Assembly (NCBI GenBank): GCA_964619485.1
Contig: CAZUCI010000023.1
Span: 1-37,953 of the forward strand
DNA from: UBA2882 sp964619485
Lineage (GTDB): Bacteria > Bacillota > Clostridia > Lachnospirales > Lachnospiraceae
Direction of reading: 5' to 3'
Length of the DNA stretch: 37,953 bases
In this document: positions 14,799 through 23,743 of the stretch, in pieces
Numbering within the stretch: position 1 is the first letter of the stretch
Layout: every line of letters starts with the position of its first letter
Notes under the pieces: generated by a model
Databases searched by the model: none
What the model saw: the letters and a program-made list of their open reading frames with translations, nothing else
What the model was told of the DNA's origin: nothing
Position numbers and translations under genes: made by a program

Positions 14799-16898
14799 AT
14801 GTACATCGCTATTATCATTCTGGCTGTGCTTCTCTTGGTATCCGCAGTTTTTAACGTGCGGTCTCTCAAGGCAAAAGCAGTCACCGTTGATCCTGTTGTC
14901 AGTGCAACTAAGGAAATACTGAATCACGACGTTGGTGCAATTCTCATTGTGTCAGACCAGGATCAGATTCTTTTTTACAACAATGAGTTTGAGCAGCTGT
15001 TTCCATACATAAGAAATGTTTCCAGTATTATGGATCAGCCCGGAATCAAGAAGCTTTTTAATGCAAGCGAATATGTCTCAGAAGAGTTTTCCAAGATCTA
15101 TGAGATTCGTTCCGAATGGATTTCCGGAGATAACGTCAATGGCCGTTTTGCCTGGCTTGTTGATATCACCGGTCATTATAAAACCAACAAAAAGCTGCAG
15201 GAATTAAAAGATCTTGCCGATGCTGCCAACAAGGCAAAATCCAACTTTCTGGCAAATATGTCCCACGAAATTCGTACTCCTATCAATACCGTTCTTGGAA
15301 TGGATGAAATCATTATCCGTGAAGCAACAGAAAAACCGATCATCGGCTATGCAGAAAACATCCGCGACGCAAGTACAACACTTTTATCTCTGGTCAACGA
15401 TCTGCTGGATTTCTCCAAAATTGAATGTGGCAAGATGGAAATTCTTCCTGTGGAATACGAAATTGCCAATGTACTTTCTGAAATTATGAACATGATGGAA
15501 ATCAAAATTGCCAACAAAGGGCTTGATTTTACTCCTGTGATTGCGGAGGATATTCCTTATCTGCTCTTTGGTGATGATGTCAGACTCCGTCAGATTATCA
15601 TTAACCTGATGACCAACGCTGTGAAATATACCAAGAGTGGTAATATTACATTGAAGGTCGACTGGAAGGAAGCCGGCGATTCCACCATCAATCTGATTGT
15701 CTCCGTAACAGATACCGGTATCGGCATCAAGCAGGAGGATATTGATAAGCTGTTTGTTTCCTTTGAACGAATCGAGGAGCGTCGAAACAGAAATATAGAG
15801 GGCACCGGCCTTGGTCTCTCCATTACCAAACAGCTTCTGGAGCTGATGGGCAGTGATTTAAACGTCCGCAGCGATTACGGCGTTGGTTCCACCTTCTCCT
15901 TCATCCTAAAGCAGCAGATTCGTGACCGAAAGCCAATCGGCAAGTTCCGTGAGAAATATGCATACAGCCGTGAGAAGCACAAAAAATACAGAACAACATT
16001 TGTTGCCCCCAATGCCAGACTTCTTGTTGTGGATGACAATGCCATGAACATCTCCGTAGTGGAGGGACTGCTCAAGAGTACACAGATTCAGGTTGATAAA
16101 GCACCCGGTGGAATGGAAGCCCTGGAGTTATGCGAAAATAACCGTTATGATCTGATTCTTATGGATCACATGATGCCAAACATTGACGGTATCGAAACAC
16201 TGCACCGTCTGAAGGAATCCGACGGACCTAACCAGGATACACCTGTTATTGTTCTGACCGCTAATGCCATTTCCGGTGCTAAGGAAATGTATGAGGCCGA
16301 GGGCTTTATCGATTACATGTCAAAGCCAATTCAGGGCAAGCCTTTGGAGGAAAAAATTCTGGAATATCTGCCTGAAAATCTTTATGTTCTGGTAGAGTAT
16401 GACAAGGTTGAGCAGGATCTGTTCAGCAAGCTGTGGCAGGTAATCGCTGATGAAATCACCGCTGAATACACCTTCCAGTATATTGACGTACTGGCTGCTG
16501 TGGAATCTGCAGAAGGAAACAAGGATACCTTCCGTTTCCTGTTGAATTCTTATCACGATAATGCCGCAAAAAATATACGCGACCTGAAAAATTCCTTTGA
16601 CACAAAGGATTATACCAACTATACCATTTATGTCCACGCCCTCAAGAGCACCTCAAAAATGATTGGTGCCCTGAATCTTTCCGAGAAGGCCCGACTATTG
16701 GAAATGGCAGGCAAAGAAGGAAACACTGCCTACATTGAAGAAAATCATAACGAGGTCATGCTTCTTTTGGATCAGGTTGTAAATGAAATTGCTGATTATC
16801 TGAAGACAACCAGCCCTCAGGAAATCCAAAAGGACGAAGTACCTCTAGACGACGAGGTTGTTAAGGCACTTGAAAAAGCAAAGCAGCAGACAGAGTAA
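14799..16898 (+). CDS. Hybrid sensor histidine kinase with receiver and HPt domains
   Basis: A 699-residue protein: one N-terminal membrane segment (residues 3-20), a PAS-like domain (about 40-130, GAILIVSDQDQILFYNNEFE), a HisKA domain with His156 in NMSHEIRTPIN, and a HATPase domain with NLMTNAVKY, DTGIGI and GTGLGLS. A receiver follows, with phospho-acceptor Asp456 in LILMDHMMP and DDN for the acidic pocket, and a C-terminal HPt domain with His613 in YVHALKSTSKMIG. It thus holds a full His-Asp-His relay and needs an outside receiver for output. I chose ATG at 14799, with AGAGG upstream. The frame is open 74 codons further up, but that stretch covers the promoter and lacks a good ribosome site. 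No output regulator is adjacent; a REC-only protein lies at 20431-20820. Confidence 0.93.
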   Translation: MYIAIIILAVLLLVSAVFNVRSLKAKAVTVDPVVSATKEILNHDVGAILIVSDQDQILFYNNEFEQLFPYIRNVSSIMDQPGIKKLFNASEYVSEEFSKIYEIRSEWISGDNVNGRFAWLVDITGHYKTNKKLQELKDLADAANKAKSNFLANMSHEIRTPINTVLGMDEIIIREATEKPIIGYAENIRDASTTLLSLVNDLLDFSKIECGKMEILPVEYEIANVLSEIMNMMEIKIANKGLDFTPVIAEDIPYLLFGDDVRLRQIIINLMTNAVKYTKSGNITLKVDWKEAGDSTINLIVSVTDTGIGIKQEDIDKLFVSFERIEERRNRNIEGTGLGLSITKQLLELMGSDLNVRSDYGVGSTFSFILKQQIRDRKPIGKFREKYAYSREKHKKYRTTFVAPNARLLVVDDNAMNISVVEGLLKSTQIQVDKAPGGMEALELCENNRYDLILMDHMMPNIDGIETLHRLKESDGPNQDTPVIVLTANAISGAKEMYEAEGFIDYMSKPIQGKPLEEKILEYLPENLYVLVEYDKVEQDLFSKLWQVIADEITAEYTFQYIDVLAAVESAEGNKDTFRFLLNSYHDNAAKNIRDLKNSFDTKDYTNYTIYVHALKSTSKMIGALNLSEKARLLEMAGKEGNTAYIEENHNEVMLLLDQVVNEIADYLKTTSPQEIQKDEVPLDDEVVKALEKAKQQTE

Positions 16899-16969
16899 AA
16901 GCTTCCTTTAAAGTGCATTCTGCAACGACATACTTCAAGAATATATATGAAATAGGATAAAACATAAAG

Positions 16970-16998
16970 AAGGGCAGCTACATTAGCTGCCCTTTTAC
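16970..16998. terminator. Bidirectional terminator between convergent genes
   Basis: AAGGGCAGCT (16970-16979) and AGCTGCCCTT (16985-16994) form a perfect 10-bp stem with a 5-base loop. TTTTAC follows on the plus strand for the kinase gene; on the minus strand the stem ends in CTTCTTTATG after the GT2 gene. Confidence 0.85.
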
Positions 16999-17028
16999 TA
17001 TACCCTTACTATATTACTTTTATATTAC

Positions 17029-17712
17029 TTAGCGATATCTCCAAATACAGTAAATCGCTCTTAATCCATCGCGAAATCCGATTTTCTTTCCCTCTTCATT
17101 GGTGCGGGGCTGATAGGAAATTGGTACTTCATGAATACGGATTCTCTTTTTGGAAATTTTTGCAGTTATCTCCGGCTCAAATCCAAAACGCTCTTCCTCA
17201 ATTTCAATAGACTGAATAACCTCTCTGCGGAAAGCCTTATAGCAGGTTTCCATATCTGTCAGCTTCTGATGGGTAAACAGATTTGAAAGAACCGTCAAAA
17301 ATTTATTTGCCATGCGGTTTGCGAGATATCCCTTCGCTCTCTGTCCCAAAAATCTGGAACCGTACACCACCTTGGCTTTTCCCTCCAGAATTGGAGCGAT
17401 TACCTGTGGATATTCCGCAGGATCATATTCCAAATCAGCATCCTGAATAATCACAATATCTCCTGTTGCTTCCTTAAAGCCGGTACGCAGGGCTGCTCCC
17501 TTTCCACCATTGTGCTCGTGATAGATAATTTTATCCACCAGCGGACGGATTTTCTCTTCCAGAATCGTTTTTGTATCATCTGTAGAACAGTCATCCACCA
17601 CAATAATCTCTTTATGTGCAACAGCTGATTCTCTGACTCTTTTCACAATACCTTCAATGTTGTCATATTCATTAAAACAAGGGATTACAATCGACAAGGT
17701 ATAATCATTCAT
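17029..17712 (-). CDS. GT2 glycosyltransferase, polyprenyl-phosphate sugar synthase type (DPM1-like)
   Basis: A 227-residue soluble family-2 glycosyltransferase without membrane segments. The order SIVIPCFNEYDNIEGIV, VVDDCSTDDT (39-47), HNGGKGAALRTGF and QDADLEYDP (90-98, metal-binding Asp91 and Asp93) is the dolichyl-phosphate mannose synthase type. The later GSRFLG and METCYKAFRRE blocks fit the same group. It likely transfers a hexose from a nucleotide sugar to undecaprenyl phosphate at the cytoplasmic face. That would make a donor for GT-C enzymes such as those at 5029-6846 and 23744-25357, an inference from the families. The start ATG at 17712 has GGAG 8 bases upstream, and a near-consensus promoter lies at 17757-17785, so it is transcribed alone. 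Confidence 0.9.
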   Translation of the reverse strand: MNDYTLSIVIPCFNEYDNIEGIVKRVRESAVAHKEIIVVDDCSTDDTKTILEEKIRPLVDKIIYHEHNGGKGAALRTGFKEATGDIVIIQDADLEYDPAEYPQVIAPILEGKAKVVYGSRFLGQRAKGYLANRMANKFLTVLSNLFTHQKLTDMETCYKAFRREVIQSIEIEEERFGFEPEITAKISKKRIRIHEVPISYQPRTNEEGKKIGFRDGLRAIYCIWRYR

Positions 17713-17756
17713 CTTTTTTGCTCCGGTAAATTTATTTTTAACTGTAAGACTAAATT

Positions 17757-17785
17757 ATTATACCACGAAGCCCTTATTTTGTCAG
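17757..17785 (-). promoter_or_regulatory. Promoter for the GT2 gene
   Basis: On the minus strand CTGACA (17780-17785), exactly 17 bases, then a perfect TATAAT (17757-17762). It lies just after the stop of the permease-prefix gene and about 45 bases before the start at 17712. Confidence 0.8.
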
Positions 17786-17795
17786 CTTTTAGTTT

Positions 17796-18770
17796 CTATT
17801 TATTATCAGCAAAGGTGCGAATCGCAGTTGCCACAGCTGCAAATAATACCCCGGCAATTGGCCATACAATCCAGGTAAATCCCCAGTTCATGGTAATAAA
17901 GCTCCATGCGAGATAAATTGCTGTCACAACCAGCCAGTAAATGCCTCCTACAGCATCCACAATTCGATTGCTCTCCTTTTTTTCATAATCGTTTTCCTGA
18001 AGCAGAATCTGGAAAACATCATAACGCATTCCGGCCCATACAAAGAGCTTTGTTGCAGCAGCTACCAGCAGGAGCAGTACTGCCAGACAGATGATTTCCA
18101 AAAGCTCAGCCTCCTCAAAAAGGCAGCCAACAACTATCAGCGGAAGAACACCTACAATGCACAGGATCACACCGACGGTAATGCAAAGGGTAAATACAGG
18201 CTTAAACTGATTTTTTTCATCTGTGAGCATTCTCTGTGTTGCACCATTCAGGGAAAAATCCAGCTTTTTGTATTTATCATACTTTTCCATTGCCATGCCA
18301 AAAACAATAAATAATCCGACTGCAATAGCAATCATCACGAACAGTACTGTCATCCCGATGGCACCTGCAACAGATTCTTTTATTTTTCCCACATCAGACA
18401 ATCCGCCCAGCAGTATCAATGGAATTACGCCCAAAATACACAGCACCACACCCCAGGATATTCCGCCTGCACTTTTGTGGTTTGCTTCCATATACTCTTT
18501 CACCTCTGCAGACGTTACAAAGGTTTTTTCTTCTTTAGCAGGTGCATCAGCCAGCACTCTGCTGAGCCCCAGCTCCTCTGCCAGCTCTTCCAGATTTCCA
18601 AACTCGGAAATGACAATTCCAACAGCCTCATTCTCCGTTTTTCCCTCTGACTTCAGTTCTGTATACTTATCCTCCATCATACTGTGAAGCTCTTCCTTTG
18701 CCCTGCGAACCTCTTCGTTGTCCGGCAGATTCAAAAACATATTTTCCAAATACATATTAATTGTTTCCAT
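17796..18770 (-). CDS. Permease-prefix (HAAS-like) domain membrane protein
   Basis: A 324-residue protein. Residues 1-70 form a helical cytoplasmic domain (METINMYLENMF, LPDNEEVRRAKEELHSMMEDKY, NEAVGIVISEFGNLEELAEELG), matching the permease prefix domain 1/HAAS pattern. Six hydrophobic segments follow in two or three pairs between about 100 and 318. Members of this group are commonly encoded right after a PadR regulator, and the helical domain is thought to contact it. Here it starts 49 bases after the PadR stop, with AAGGAG 7 bases before its ATG. The substrate or role is unknown; similar pairs respond to envelope stress. A loop with KYDKYKKLDFSLNGATQRM lies between membrane pairs. Confidence 0.85.
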   Translation of the reverse strand: METINMYLENMFLNLPDNEEVRRAKEELHSMMEDKYTELKSEGKTENEAVGIVISEFGNLEELAEELGLSRVLADAPAKEEKTFVTSAEVKEYMEANHKSAGGISWGVVLCILGVIPLILLGGLSDVGKIKESVAGAIGMTVLFVMIAIAVGLFIVFGMAMEKYDKYKKLDFSLNGATQRMLTDEKNQFKPVFTLCITVGVILCIVGVLPLIVVGCLFEEAELLEIICLAVLLLLVAAATKLFVWAGMRYDVFQILLQENDYEKKESNRIVDAVGGIYWLVVTAIYLAWSFITMNWGFTWIVWPIAGVLFAAVATAIRTFADNK

Positions 18771-18819
18771 AATGATTCTCCTTCTACTCTATAGTATCGC
18801 CCCTCACACTCTTCGACGA

Positions 18820-19143
18820 TTACTGATTGATAAATTTCTCCACAACTTCCTTGGTAACCTTCCATTCCCCGCACTTTTCAAGGTAATAGGTTCTCCCGCT
18901 CTCCGTGATACGATAGTACGTTCTTCTCTTTCCCCCGGTTTCATCTCCGTAAAAGGATTCAATAAATCCATTTTTTTCCAGACGGTTAAACGCAGAATAC
19001 AGCGTTGTCTCCTTGATCAGGTATTTTTCATCTGACAATTGCCTGATTTTCTTGGAAATTTCATATCCGTAGGAGGGTTCCTCCAGCAGAAGAAAAAGAA
19101 TAAAAGTATCATTATATCCCCGGATTACATCACTACTAATCAA
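18820..19143 (-). CDS. PadR family transcriptional repressor
   Basis: A 107-residue winged-helix regulator. The PadR core is clear: FILFLLLEEPSYGYEISKKI, then the recognition region ETTLYSAFNRLEKNGFIESF and the wing GGKRRTYYRITESGRTYY, with a short C-terminal helix (subfamily 2 size). The start is TTG at 19143, with GGAGG 7 bases upstream; no in-frame ATG exists in the first residues. It is the first gene of a two-gene unit with the permease-prefix protein. Four half-sites of the type TGTCGTAGTA overlap and follow its promoter (19197-19260), which indicates self-repression. The signal that releases it is unknown. Confidence 0.92.
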   Translation of the reverse strand: MISSDVIRGYNDTFILFLLLEEPSYGYEISKKIRQLSDEKYLIKETTLYSAFNRLEKNGFIESFYGDETGGKRRTYYRITESGRTYYLEKCGEWKVTKEVVEKFINQ

Positions 19144-19196
19144 ACAGCCACCTCCGCTCTTTTTCCATATTCACCTGTACATGTACTATGCCAGTC

Positions 19197-19260
19197 GTAC
19201 TACGATTGTCGTAGTACATCTGTCGTAGTATATAATAACGCAACTACTACGACAGGTCAA
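19197..19260 (-). promoter_or_regulatory. PadR promoter with two inverted-repeat operators
   Basis: The minus-strand promoter is TTGACC (19255-19260), 17 bases, TATTAT (19232-19237). Inverted repeat 2 has 10-bp arms TGTCGTAGTA (19221-19230) and TACTACGACA (19245-19254), one filling the spacer next to the -35 and the other just after the -10. Inverted repeat 1, GTACTACGA-ttg-TCGTAGTAC (19197-19217), follows downstream. A further palindrome GTACATGTAC lies at 19177-19186. Confidence 0.85.
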
Positions 19261-19303
19261 GTACTTTTTTAAGTTTTATTTTTGAGTAAAAATATTATTT
19301 GAC

Positions 19304-20431
19304 TTAAAAGAAATGTATCAGGGAATATGTCAGTAAAAGTACCGTCAGAAATATAACGTTCCATACCGTAAACGTGGCAAAATACTGTCCCTTTTTATTT
19401 GAATGTGCATTGACGAAAAGCTTATAGGAAATCAGGCTGGCCATGGAGGCAATGAGCGTTCCCAGGCCTCCCAGATTGGTACCGATAATAAGTGCTGCAT
19501 AATCCGTGGTAAACCCGGAGAGCAAAATAGCCGCCGGAACATTGCTGATTACCTGACTGGACAACACAGAAATAAGAAGTTCATGACCCCTGAGCAGCTC
19601 AGATAAGCCTTCCCTTACTGTAGGAATTTCGCCCATATTACCAATAAAGATAAAGAAAGCAATAAAGGTGAGCAGCAGGCTGTAATCTGCCCGCAAAAGC
19701 ACTTTTTTGTCCATGAGAAACACAGAAAGCATTACCACCGTCAGAACCGACTGCCACGGAAGAACATGAAATACACACAGAAGACTGACCAGAAACAGCA
19801 AAATATAAGCCGAAATTTTCAGAGCTTTTTTTATATTATGTCGGCTGACCTTAGCTGTATCCAGCGTAAAATCACCAAGCTGCAGTGTTTCCCTTGGAAT
19901 CAGAAGCATAAAAAGAAACAGTAACACTGCTGCCACCAGTGCATAAGGAATCATCAACTTTAAAAAACTTCCAAAACCCAGTCCGCTTTTTCCATATAGA
20001 TACAGATTCTGTGGGTTTCCAATAGGTGTCAGCATACTGCCCAGGTTGGCTGCAATTGTCTGTGCTGTCACCACCGGAATCAAATGTTCCTCCAGATCTG
20101 CCATACGAAGCGTGAGAATTGAAAATGGTACAAAGGTAATCAGTGCCACATCATTTGTCATAATCATAGCTGAAAAAAAGCACAAAAAAACAAGCACCAA
20201 TCCCAACTGCCTTGCATTTGCTGCTTTCTCAATCATTTTTCCACCCAGGAAGGCAAACACACCCTCCTTCTGAAATCCAGCCATAACAAGCATCAGGCTT
20301 AGCAGGATTCCCAGTACACGGAAATCAATATAGGATAAATATTCCGCTCCTGGCGGATTCAGAAAAGAGGAGACCGCCGCAAGCAGCATTGCAGCCACCA
20401 GCACGGTCTCCCTTCTTAAAAATTCTTTCAT
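19304..20431 (-). CDS. ArsB/NhaD-type ion transporter (CitMHS domain)
   Basis: A 375-residue membrane protein with about ten segments of the ion-transporter superfamily. The family motif is SMLTPIGNPQNLYLYGKSG in the first half, and a related N/P-rich block occurs in the second half (QVISNVPAAILLSGF and ALIIGTNLGGLGTLIASMASL). MTNDVALITFVPF matches the first re-entrant loop region. Members move arsenite, sodium/proton, citrate or sulfate, and the ion here cannot be told. The ATG overlaps the stop of the response regulator by one base (TAATG), so both proteins are made together, an unusual pairing. No ars genes are nearby. Confidence 0.87.
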   Translation of the reverse strand: MKEFLRRETVLVAAMLLAAVSSFLNPPGAEYLSYIDFRVLGILLSLMLVMAGFQKEGVFAFLGGKMIEKAANARQLGLVLVFLCFFSAMIMTNDVALITFVPFSILTLRMADLEEHLIPVVTAQTIAANLGSMLTPIGNPQNLYLYGKSGLGFGSFLKLMIPYALVAAVLLFLFMLLIPRETLQLGDFTLDTAKVSRHNIKKALKISAYILLFLVSLLCVFHVLPWQSVLTVVMLSVFLMDKKVLLRADYSLLLTFIAFFIFIGNMGEIPTVREGLSELLRGHELLISVLSSQVISNVPAAILLSGFTTDYAALIIGTNLGGLGTLIASMASLISYKLFVNAHSNKKGQYFATFTVWNVIFLTVLLLTYSLIHFF

Positions 20432-20820
20432 TACATTTTCTCCAGTTCACTTTCCTCAAAATACGCTCTGATTTTAGCCAGAAGACTAAATTTTCCGATT
20501 GGCTTGAGGATATATCCCTTTGGATTCAGCTTCAGACATTCTGATATCCTGGTGCTGTCTGATACTCCTGTCAAAAAGAAAACCGGAAGATTTTTCAATT
20601 GTTCATCCTTTCGGATCAGTTCCAGGGTCTGTCTGCCATTCATTCCCGGCATCAAATAATCTAAGAGCATCAGATCAAACTTTTGTGTATGAAGTGCCTG
20701 AATAGCCATATCTCGGCTGTTTGCCATGGATACCTGATAGGAATCCTTCAAGAAGGCGTTCAAAAGATGTAACATATTCTGATCATCATCCACAATCAAT
20801 ATTTTTTTTGTGTTTTTCAT
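20431..20820 (-). CDS. REC-only response regulator
   Basis: A 129-residue single receiver domain with no DNA-binding part. The acidic pocket is Asp11-Asp12 in ILIVDDDQN, the phospho-acceptor Asp54 in LMLLDYLMPGMNG, the switch Thr84 in FFLTG and the conserved Lys107 in YILKPIG. Such proteins work by protein contact, as relays or as regulators of an enzyme or transporter. It is coupled to the downstream transporter by a one-base stop/start overlap. AGGGGATC precedes the ATG, and a promoter lies just upstream. The hybrid kinase at 14799-16898 has an HPt domain that could phosphorylate it; this link is inference. Confidence 0.93.
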   Translation of the reverse strand: MKNTKKILIVDDDQNMLHLLNAFLKDSYQVSMANSRDMAIQALHTQKFDLMLLDYLMPGMNGRQTLELIRKDEQLKNLPVFFLTGVSDSTRISECLKLNPKGYILKPIGKFSLLAKIRAYFEESELEKM

Positions 20821-20842
20821 AACGATCCCCTTATCTATTTAA

Positions 20843-20872
20843 AGTATAAAATTCTCACAATTGCACTGTCAC
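20843..20872 (-). promoter_or_regulatory. Promoter for the response regulator/transporter pair
   Basis: On the minus strand GTGACA (20867-20872), 18 bases, TATACT (20843-20848), about 23 bases before the ATG at 20820. A short AT-rich stretch separates it from the end of the CgeB-like gene. Confidence 0.5.
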
Positions 20873-20909
20873 AATCAATATATTTACACAAAATAAATAT
20901 AATTTTATA

Positions 20910-22139
20910 TTAGCACAACCACTCACTGCTTTTCAATATGTTTATCAAATCACAGGCTCTGTTTTTCCACGTATGACTGGAATTTGCCATCTCATAGCCG
21001 CTGTCTGCAATCTGCTGCATTTGATCGGGATGCTCCAGCAAAAATGATACCTTTTCCGGGAGCTCCTGCAGCCGTGCCAAATTGTATACAGCTGCGTTTT
21101 TACCATCACAGAGCAGTTCGTCCAGGTAGACAGAGCTGTCTGTCAGACTGACAGATCCGTTAAGCATAGTATTAAAAATCCGGTCATGTGCCCCATCCTT
21201 AAACCATGGCATCACATTGATGGATATTTTACTGTCTGCAATCTTTTCCAGGCAGCCCTTGGAGTCCAGACAGCCTCCTATAATCAGATTTTCCGGCTTG
21301 CTGCAGGTTAATGCCTCCCATCCGCCTCCAAAAAGATGCACCTGAAATCCTGCCTCAGCCAGCGTCCTCATAACCTCTCCTCTAAAATAAAAGCGCACAT
21401 ACAAATCCAGGAAAATCATATTTCCAAGAGTTTCCTTCACATCCGCCTCTGTTGCATCCGGAATTTCATATAGAATATGGGCTCTTGCCACATCCTCCAG
21501 CAGCGAATCCGGCTTCTCTATCAGCTCATCAATGATTCCCTGATAAAACTGCGTATACTCTGCACCATGCCTGTCTCTGTACACATCAAAGGTATCCGGT
21601 CTTGTATAATTACCGGTAAAAACCAGATCCATGCTGCGCTCCTTTATGGGTTTATACGGATATGCAATATTGGTTCCCGCCAAAGGCAAAAAGGGTCCCC
21701 TCATAATATCCGGGAAAAACTCCTCCATATAGCGGTCATGGTTTTTGTCGATGGAAAACTGCATATAATACCTGGGCAGATGCTCATAAAAATTATGATA
21801 ATAAAAAGGGTGATCCACCACAATATTGAAGCATGGGATTTCATAATCATCCCAGATATATTCCTTTGTTTCATCATCATAGAAAACTTCACTTTTTCCG
21901 CAAAGCCCATGAAAATTAAAGGAGACTACAGCTGTAGTCCCCCGCTCCAAAAAGCGCAGAAGTTCCCCTGCACTTTTACTTTCCTTTTCATAATCATAAA
22001 AGAAGGTTTCATAACCGTTTTCCAAAAACGTTTTCTCCATCTGTCTGGAAAAATACGCTGTGGTCTCGATATCTCCTTCAAACATGACTATTTTCTTTAT
22101 TCTGTCCAAATGTTCCCAGATATCTGCTGCACCTGGCAT
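20910..22139 (-). CDS. CgeB/DUF3880-like glycosyltransferase
   Basis: A 409-residue soluble protein with the two-domain GT-B layout. The N-terminal domain (about 1-230) contains IVMFEGDIETTAYFSRQMEKTFLENGYE and NFHGL, with DHPFYYHNFYE resembling the DUF3880/CgeB group. The C-terminal domain contains GGGWE, the stretch SKISINVMPWFKDGAHDRIF and NGSVSLTDSS, the acidic and glycine-rich area where CgeB-like and group-1 transferases bind nucleotide sugar, ending with a CgeB-type helix. Spore-coat CgeB and related proteins glycosylate surface material. The start ATG at 22139 has GAGG 7 bases upstream; the frame stays open to 22232, but that would overlap the flavoprotein gene by 46 bases. It is the last gene of a three-gene unit. 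Confidence 0.78.
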   Translation of the reverse strand: MPGAADIWEHLDRIKKIVMFEGDIETTAYFSRQMEKTFLENGYETFFYDYEKESKSAGELLRFLERGTTAVVSFNFHGLCGKSEVFYDDETKEYIWDDYEIPCFNIVVDHPFYYHNFYEHLPRYYMQFSIDKNHDRYMEEFFPDIMRGPFLPLAGTNIAYPYKPIKERSMDLVFTGNYTRPDTFDVYRDRHGAEYTQFYQGIIDELIEKPDSLLEDVARAHILYEIPDATEADVKETLGNMIFLDLYVRFYFRGEVMRTLAEAGFQVHLFGGGWEALTCSKPENLIIGGCLDSKGCLEKIADSKISINVMPWFKDGAHDRIFNTMLNGSVSLTDSSVYLDELLCDGKNAAVYNLARLQELPEKVSFLLEHPDQMQQIADSGYEMANSSHTWKNRACDLINILKSSEWLC

Positions 22140-22186
22140 GATATCGCCTCTATTCCGATTTTGTATTCCGGTTTTTCTTCTTATAC

Positions 22187-23743
22187 TTATTTCTTCGTTT
22201 CGTGATATTCCTGTTCTGTATTCACATTCCATAATATATGCTGGTCACTGCTGCCACTCTGAATCAGCCTTACAGCCTCAATGGCTGTGAGCATGGAGTG
22301 ATCCATGTTATTGTAGCGATGCTGTCCGTTTCGTCCAATACAGTAAAGATTGTCGAAGGAGGAGAGATAGCTTTCCACCTTATCAAAATCCTTATAAGCT
22401 CCGAAATAAGCCGGATATGCTTTCTTTACACGAATGTGTGTGGCATCAAGCACATCCTCCTTGTTGATAATGTGTATTTTCTCAAGCTCATCCTTGGCAA
22501 ATGCAATGAATTCCTCACTGGACATATTCCACATGGAATCACCTTCATTGCAGAAATACTCCAGGCCAATCCATACCGTGTCCTCCGGATGAACCGGCAT
22601 ATAAGGCGACCAGTTATTAAATACCTGCAGTCTGCCAATTTTAACATCCCGCTCCTGAATATAAATCCAGCAGTCAGGAACAATGTTATGAACTGTTTTA
22701 TGCTTTGTATGATTCTCAATCAGCATCCTGTTTACCAGAAGACCAACCGTGATAAAATCTCGATATGGCAGATTGACTGCTACTTCCCTGACATCAGCAG
22801 GAATTGCACCTGTGCCCTTCTCCATCGCCTCTGCCAGATCCTTAATTGGCATGGACGAAAAATAATAATCGCCTGTGAAATCACCCTGATTTGTGCTCAC
22901 ACCAGCCACATGCTTTGCGCCGGACTTCTCTTCCAGATGAATGCTATCCACCCTGGTTTCCATGTGAATTTCTCCGCCCATCTTCTTTATTTCATCGGCC
23001 ATTGTTTCCCAAAGCTGTCCCGGTCCCTTTTTGGGATAATAAAACTGCTCAATCAAAGACGTCTCTGTCGATGCCTTATCCCTTCGAAAAGGCTTTGTCA
23101 GAATTTCAACAAAAATTTTTCCAAGAGAAAGTCCCTTGACACGCTGTGCACCCCAGTCCGGTGCAATTTTAGAAGGATGAACACCCCAAAGCTTCTCTGT
23201 GTAATCCTCAAAGAACATTTCATACAATGGTTTTCCAAAACGATTGATGTAAAAATCCTCCAGCGAGTTCTCTTTTCTCTTAATTACCGCAGAGTACAGA
23301 TAGCCAAAGCCAGCCTTCATCGTTCTCACAAAACCCATATTGCGAAAGGTTTCCGGTTTCATGCTGATTGGATAATCAAAGAATTTACGCAGGAAAAAGA
23401 TTCTGCTGACACGATTACGCACCAGAAAAACACGGTCTTCCTTCTCCGGGTCCGGTCCGCCCTCCTTTAAAGGCATCTCGCGGTTCAACAGCAAATCATC
23501 CTTAGAAGGAGCACCCTGTAATGGCATCATCTCTTCCCAAAGCTTTTGTACCTCTTCGTTTTTCGTAAAAAAACGGTGACCGCCAAGATCCATGCGGTTT
23601 CCCTTGTAGTCTGCTGTTCTTGAAATACCGCCAATATAGGGAGACTCCTCCAGAATAACCGGTTGAATATCTGTCTCCTTACACAGCTTATATGCTGCGG
23701 TCAGTCCCGCTGGTCCAGCGCCAATAATGATTGCTTTCTTCAT
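22187..23743 (-). CDS. FAD-dependent oxidoreductase (UDP-galactopyranose mutase/PPOX-like)
   Basis: A 518-residue flavoprotein with the Rossmann motif IIIGAGPAGLTAAYKL at the N-terminus (GAGPAGL at 8-14), then EESPYIGGISRTADYKG and DLGGHRFFT. Those blocks are shared by UDP-galactopyranose mutase, protoporphyrinogen oxidase-like and glycan-cluster amine oxidases. C-terminal YCIGRNGQHRYNNMDHSML is the second FAD-binding block. Members of this type sit in surface-polysaccharide loci and probably modify a nucleotide- or lipid-linked sugar. The precise reaction is not known. The ATG follows the upstream GT-C stop with no gap, so the genes are a unit. No signal or membrane segment is seen. Confidence 0.85.
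   Translation of the reverse strand: MKKAIIIGAGPAGLTAAYKLCKETDIQPVILEESPYIGGISRTADYKGNRMDLGGHRFFTKNEEVQKLWEEMMPLQGAPSKDDLLLNREMPLKEGGPDPEKEDRVFLVRNRVSRIFFLRKFFDYPISMKPETFRNMGFVRTMKAGFGYLYSAVIKRKENSLEDFYINRFGKPLYEMFFEDYTEKLWGVHPSKIAPDWGAQRVKGLSLGKIFVEILTKPFRRDKASTETSLIEQFYYPKKGPGQLWETMADEIKKMGGEIHMETRVDSIHLEEKSGAKHVAGVSTNQGDFTGDYYFSSMPIKDLAEAMEKGTGAIPADVREVAVNLPYRDFITVGLLVNRMLIENHTKHKTVHNIVPDCWIYIQERDVKIGRLQVFNNWSPYMPVHPEDTVWIGLEYFCNEGDSMWNMSSEEFIAFAKDELEKIHIINKEDVLDATHIRVKKAYPAYFGAYKDFDKVESYLSSFDNLYCIGRNGQHRYNNMDHSMLTAIEAVRLIQSGSSDQHILWNVNTEQEYHETKK

Noticed and set aside
21477..22205. 242-codon plus-strand open frame
   Set aside because: Antisense to the CgeB-like gene and low-quality in composition; no ribosome site.
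22238..23470. 410-codon open frame on the plus strand
   Set aside because: It lies wholly antisense to the flavoprotein gene, whose FAD motifs are clear; its product is Cys/His/Ile-rich without domains.
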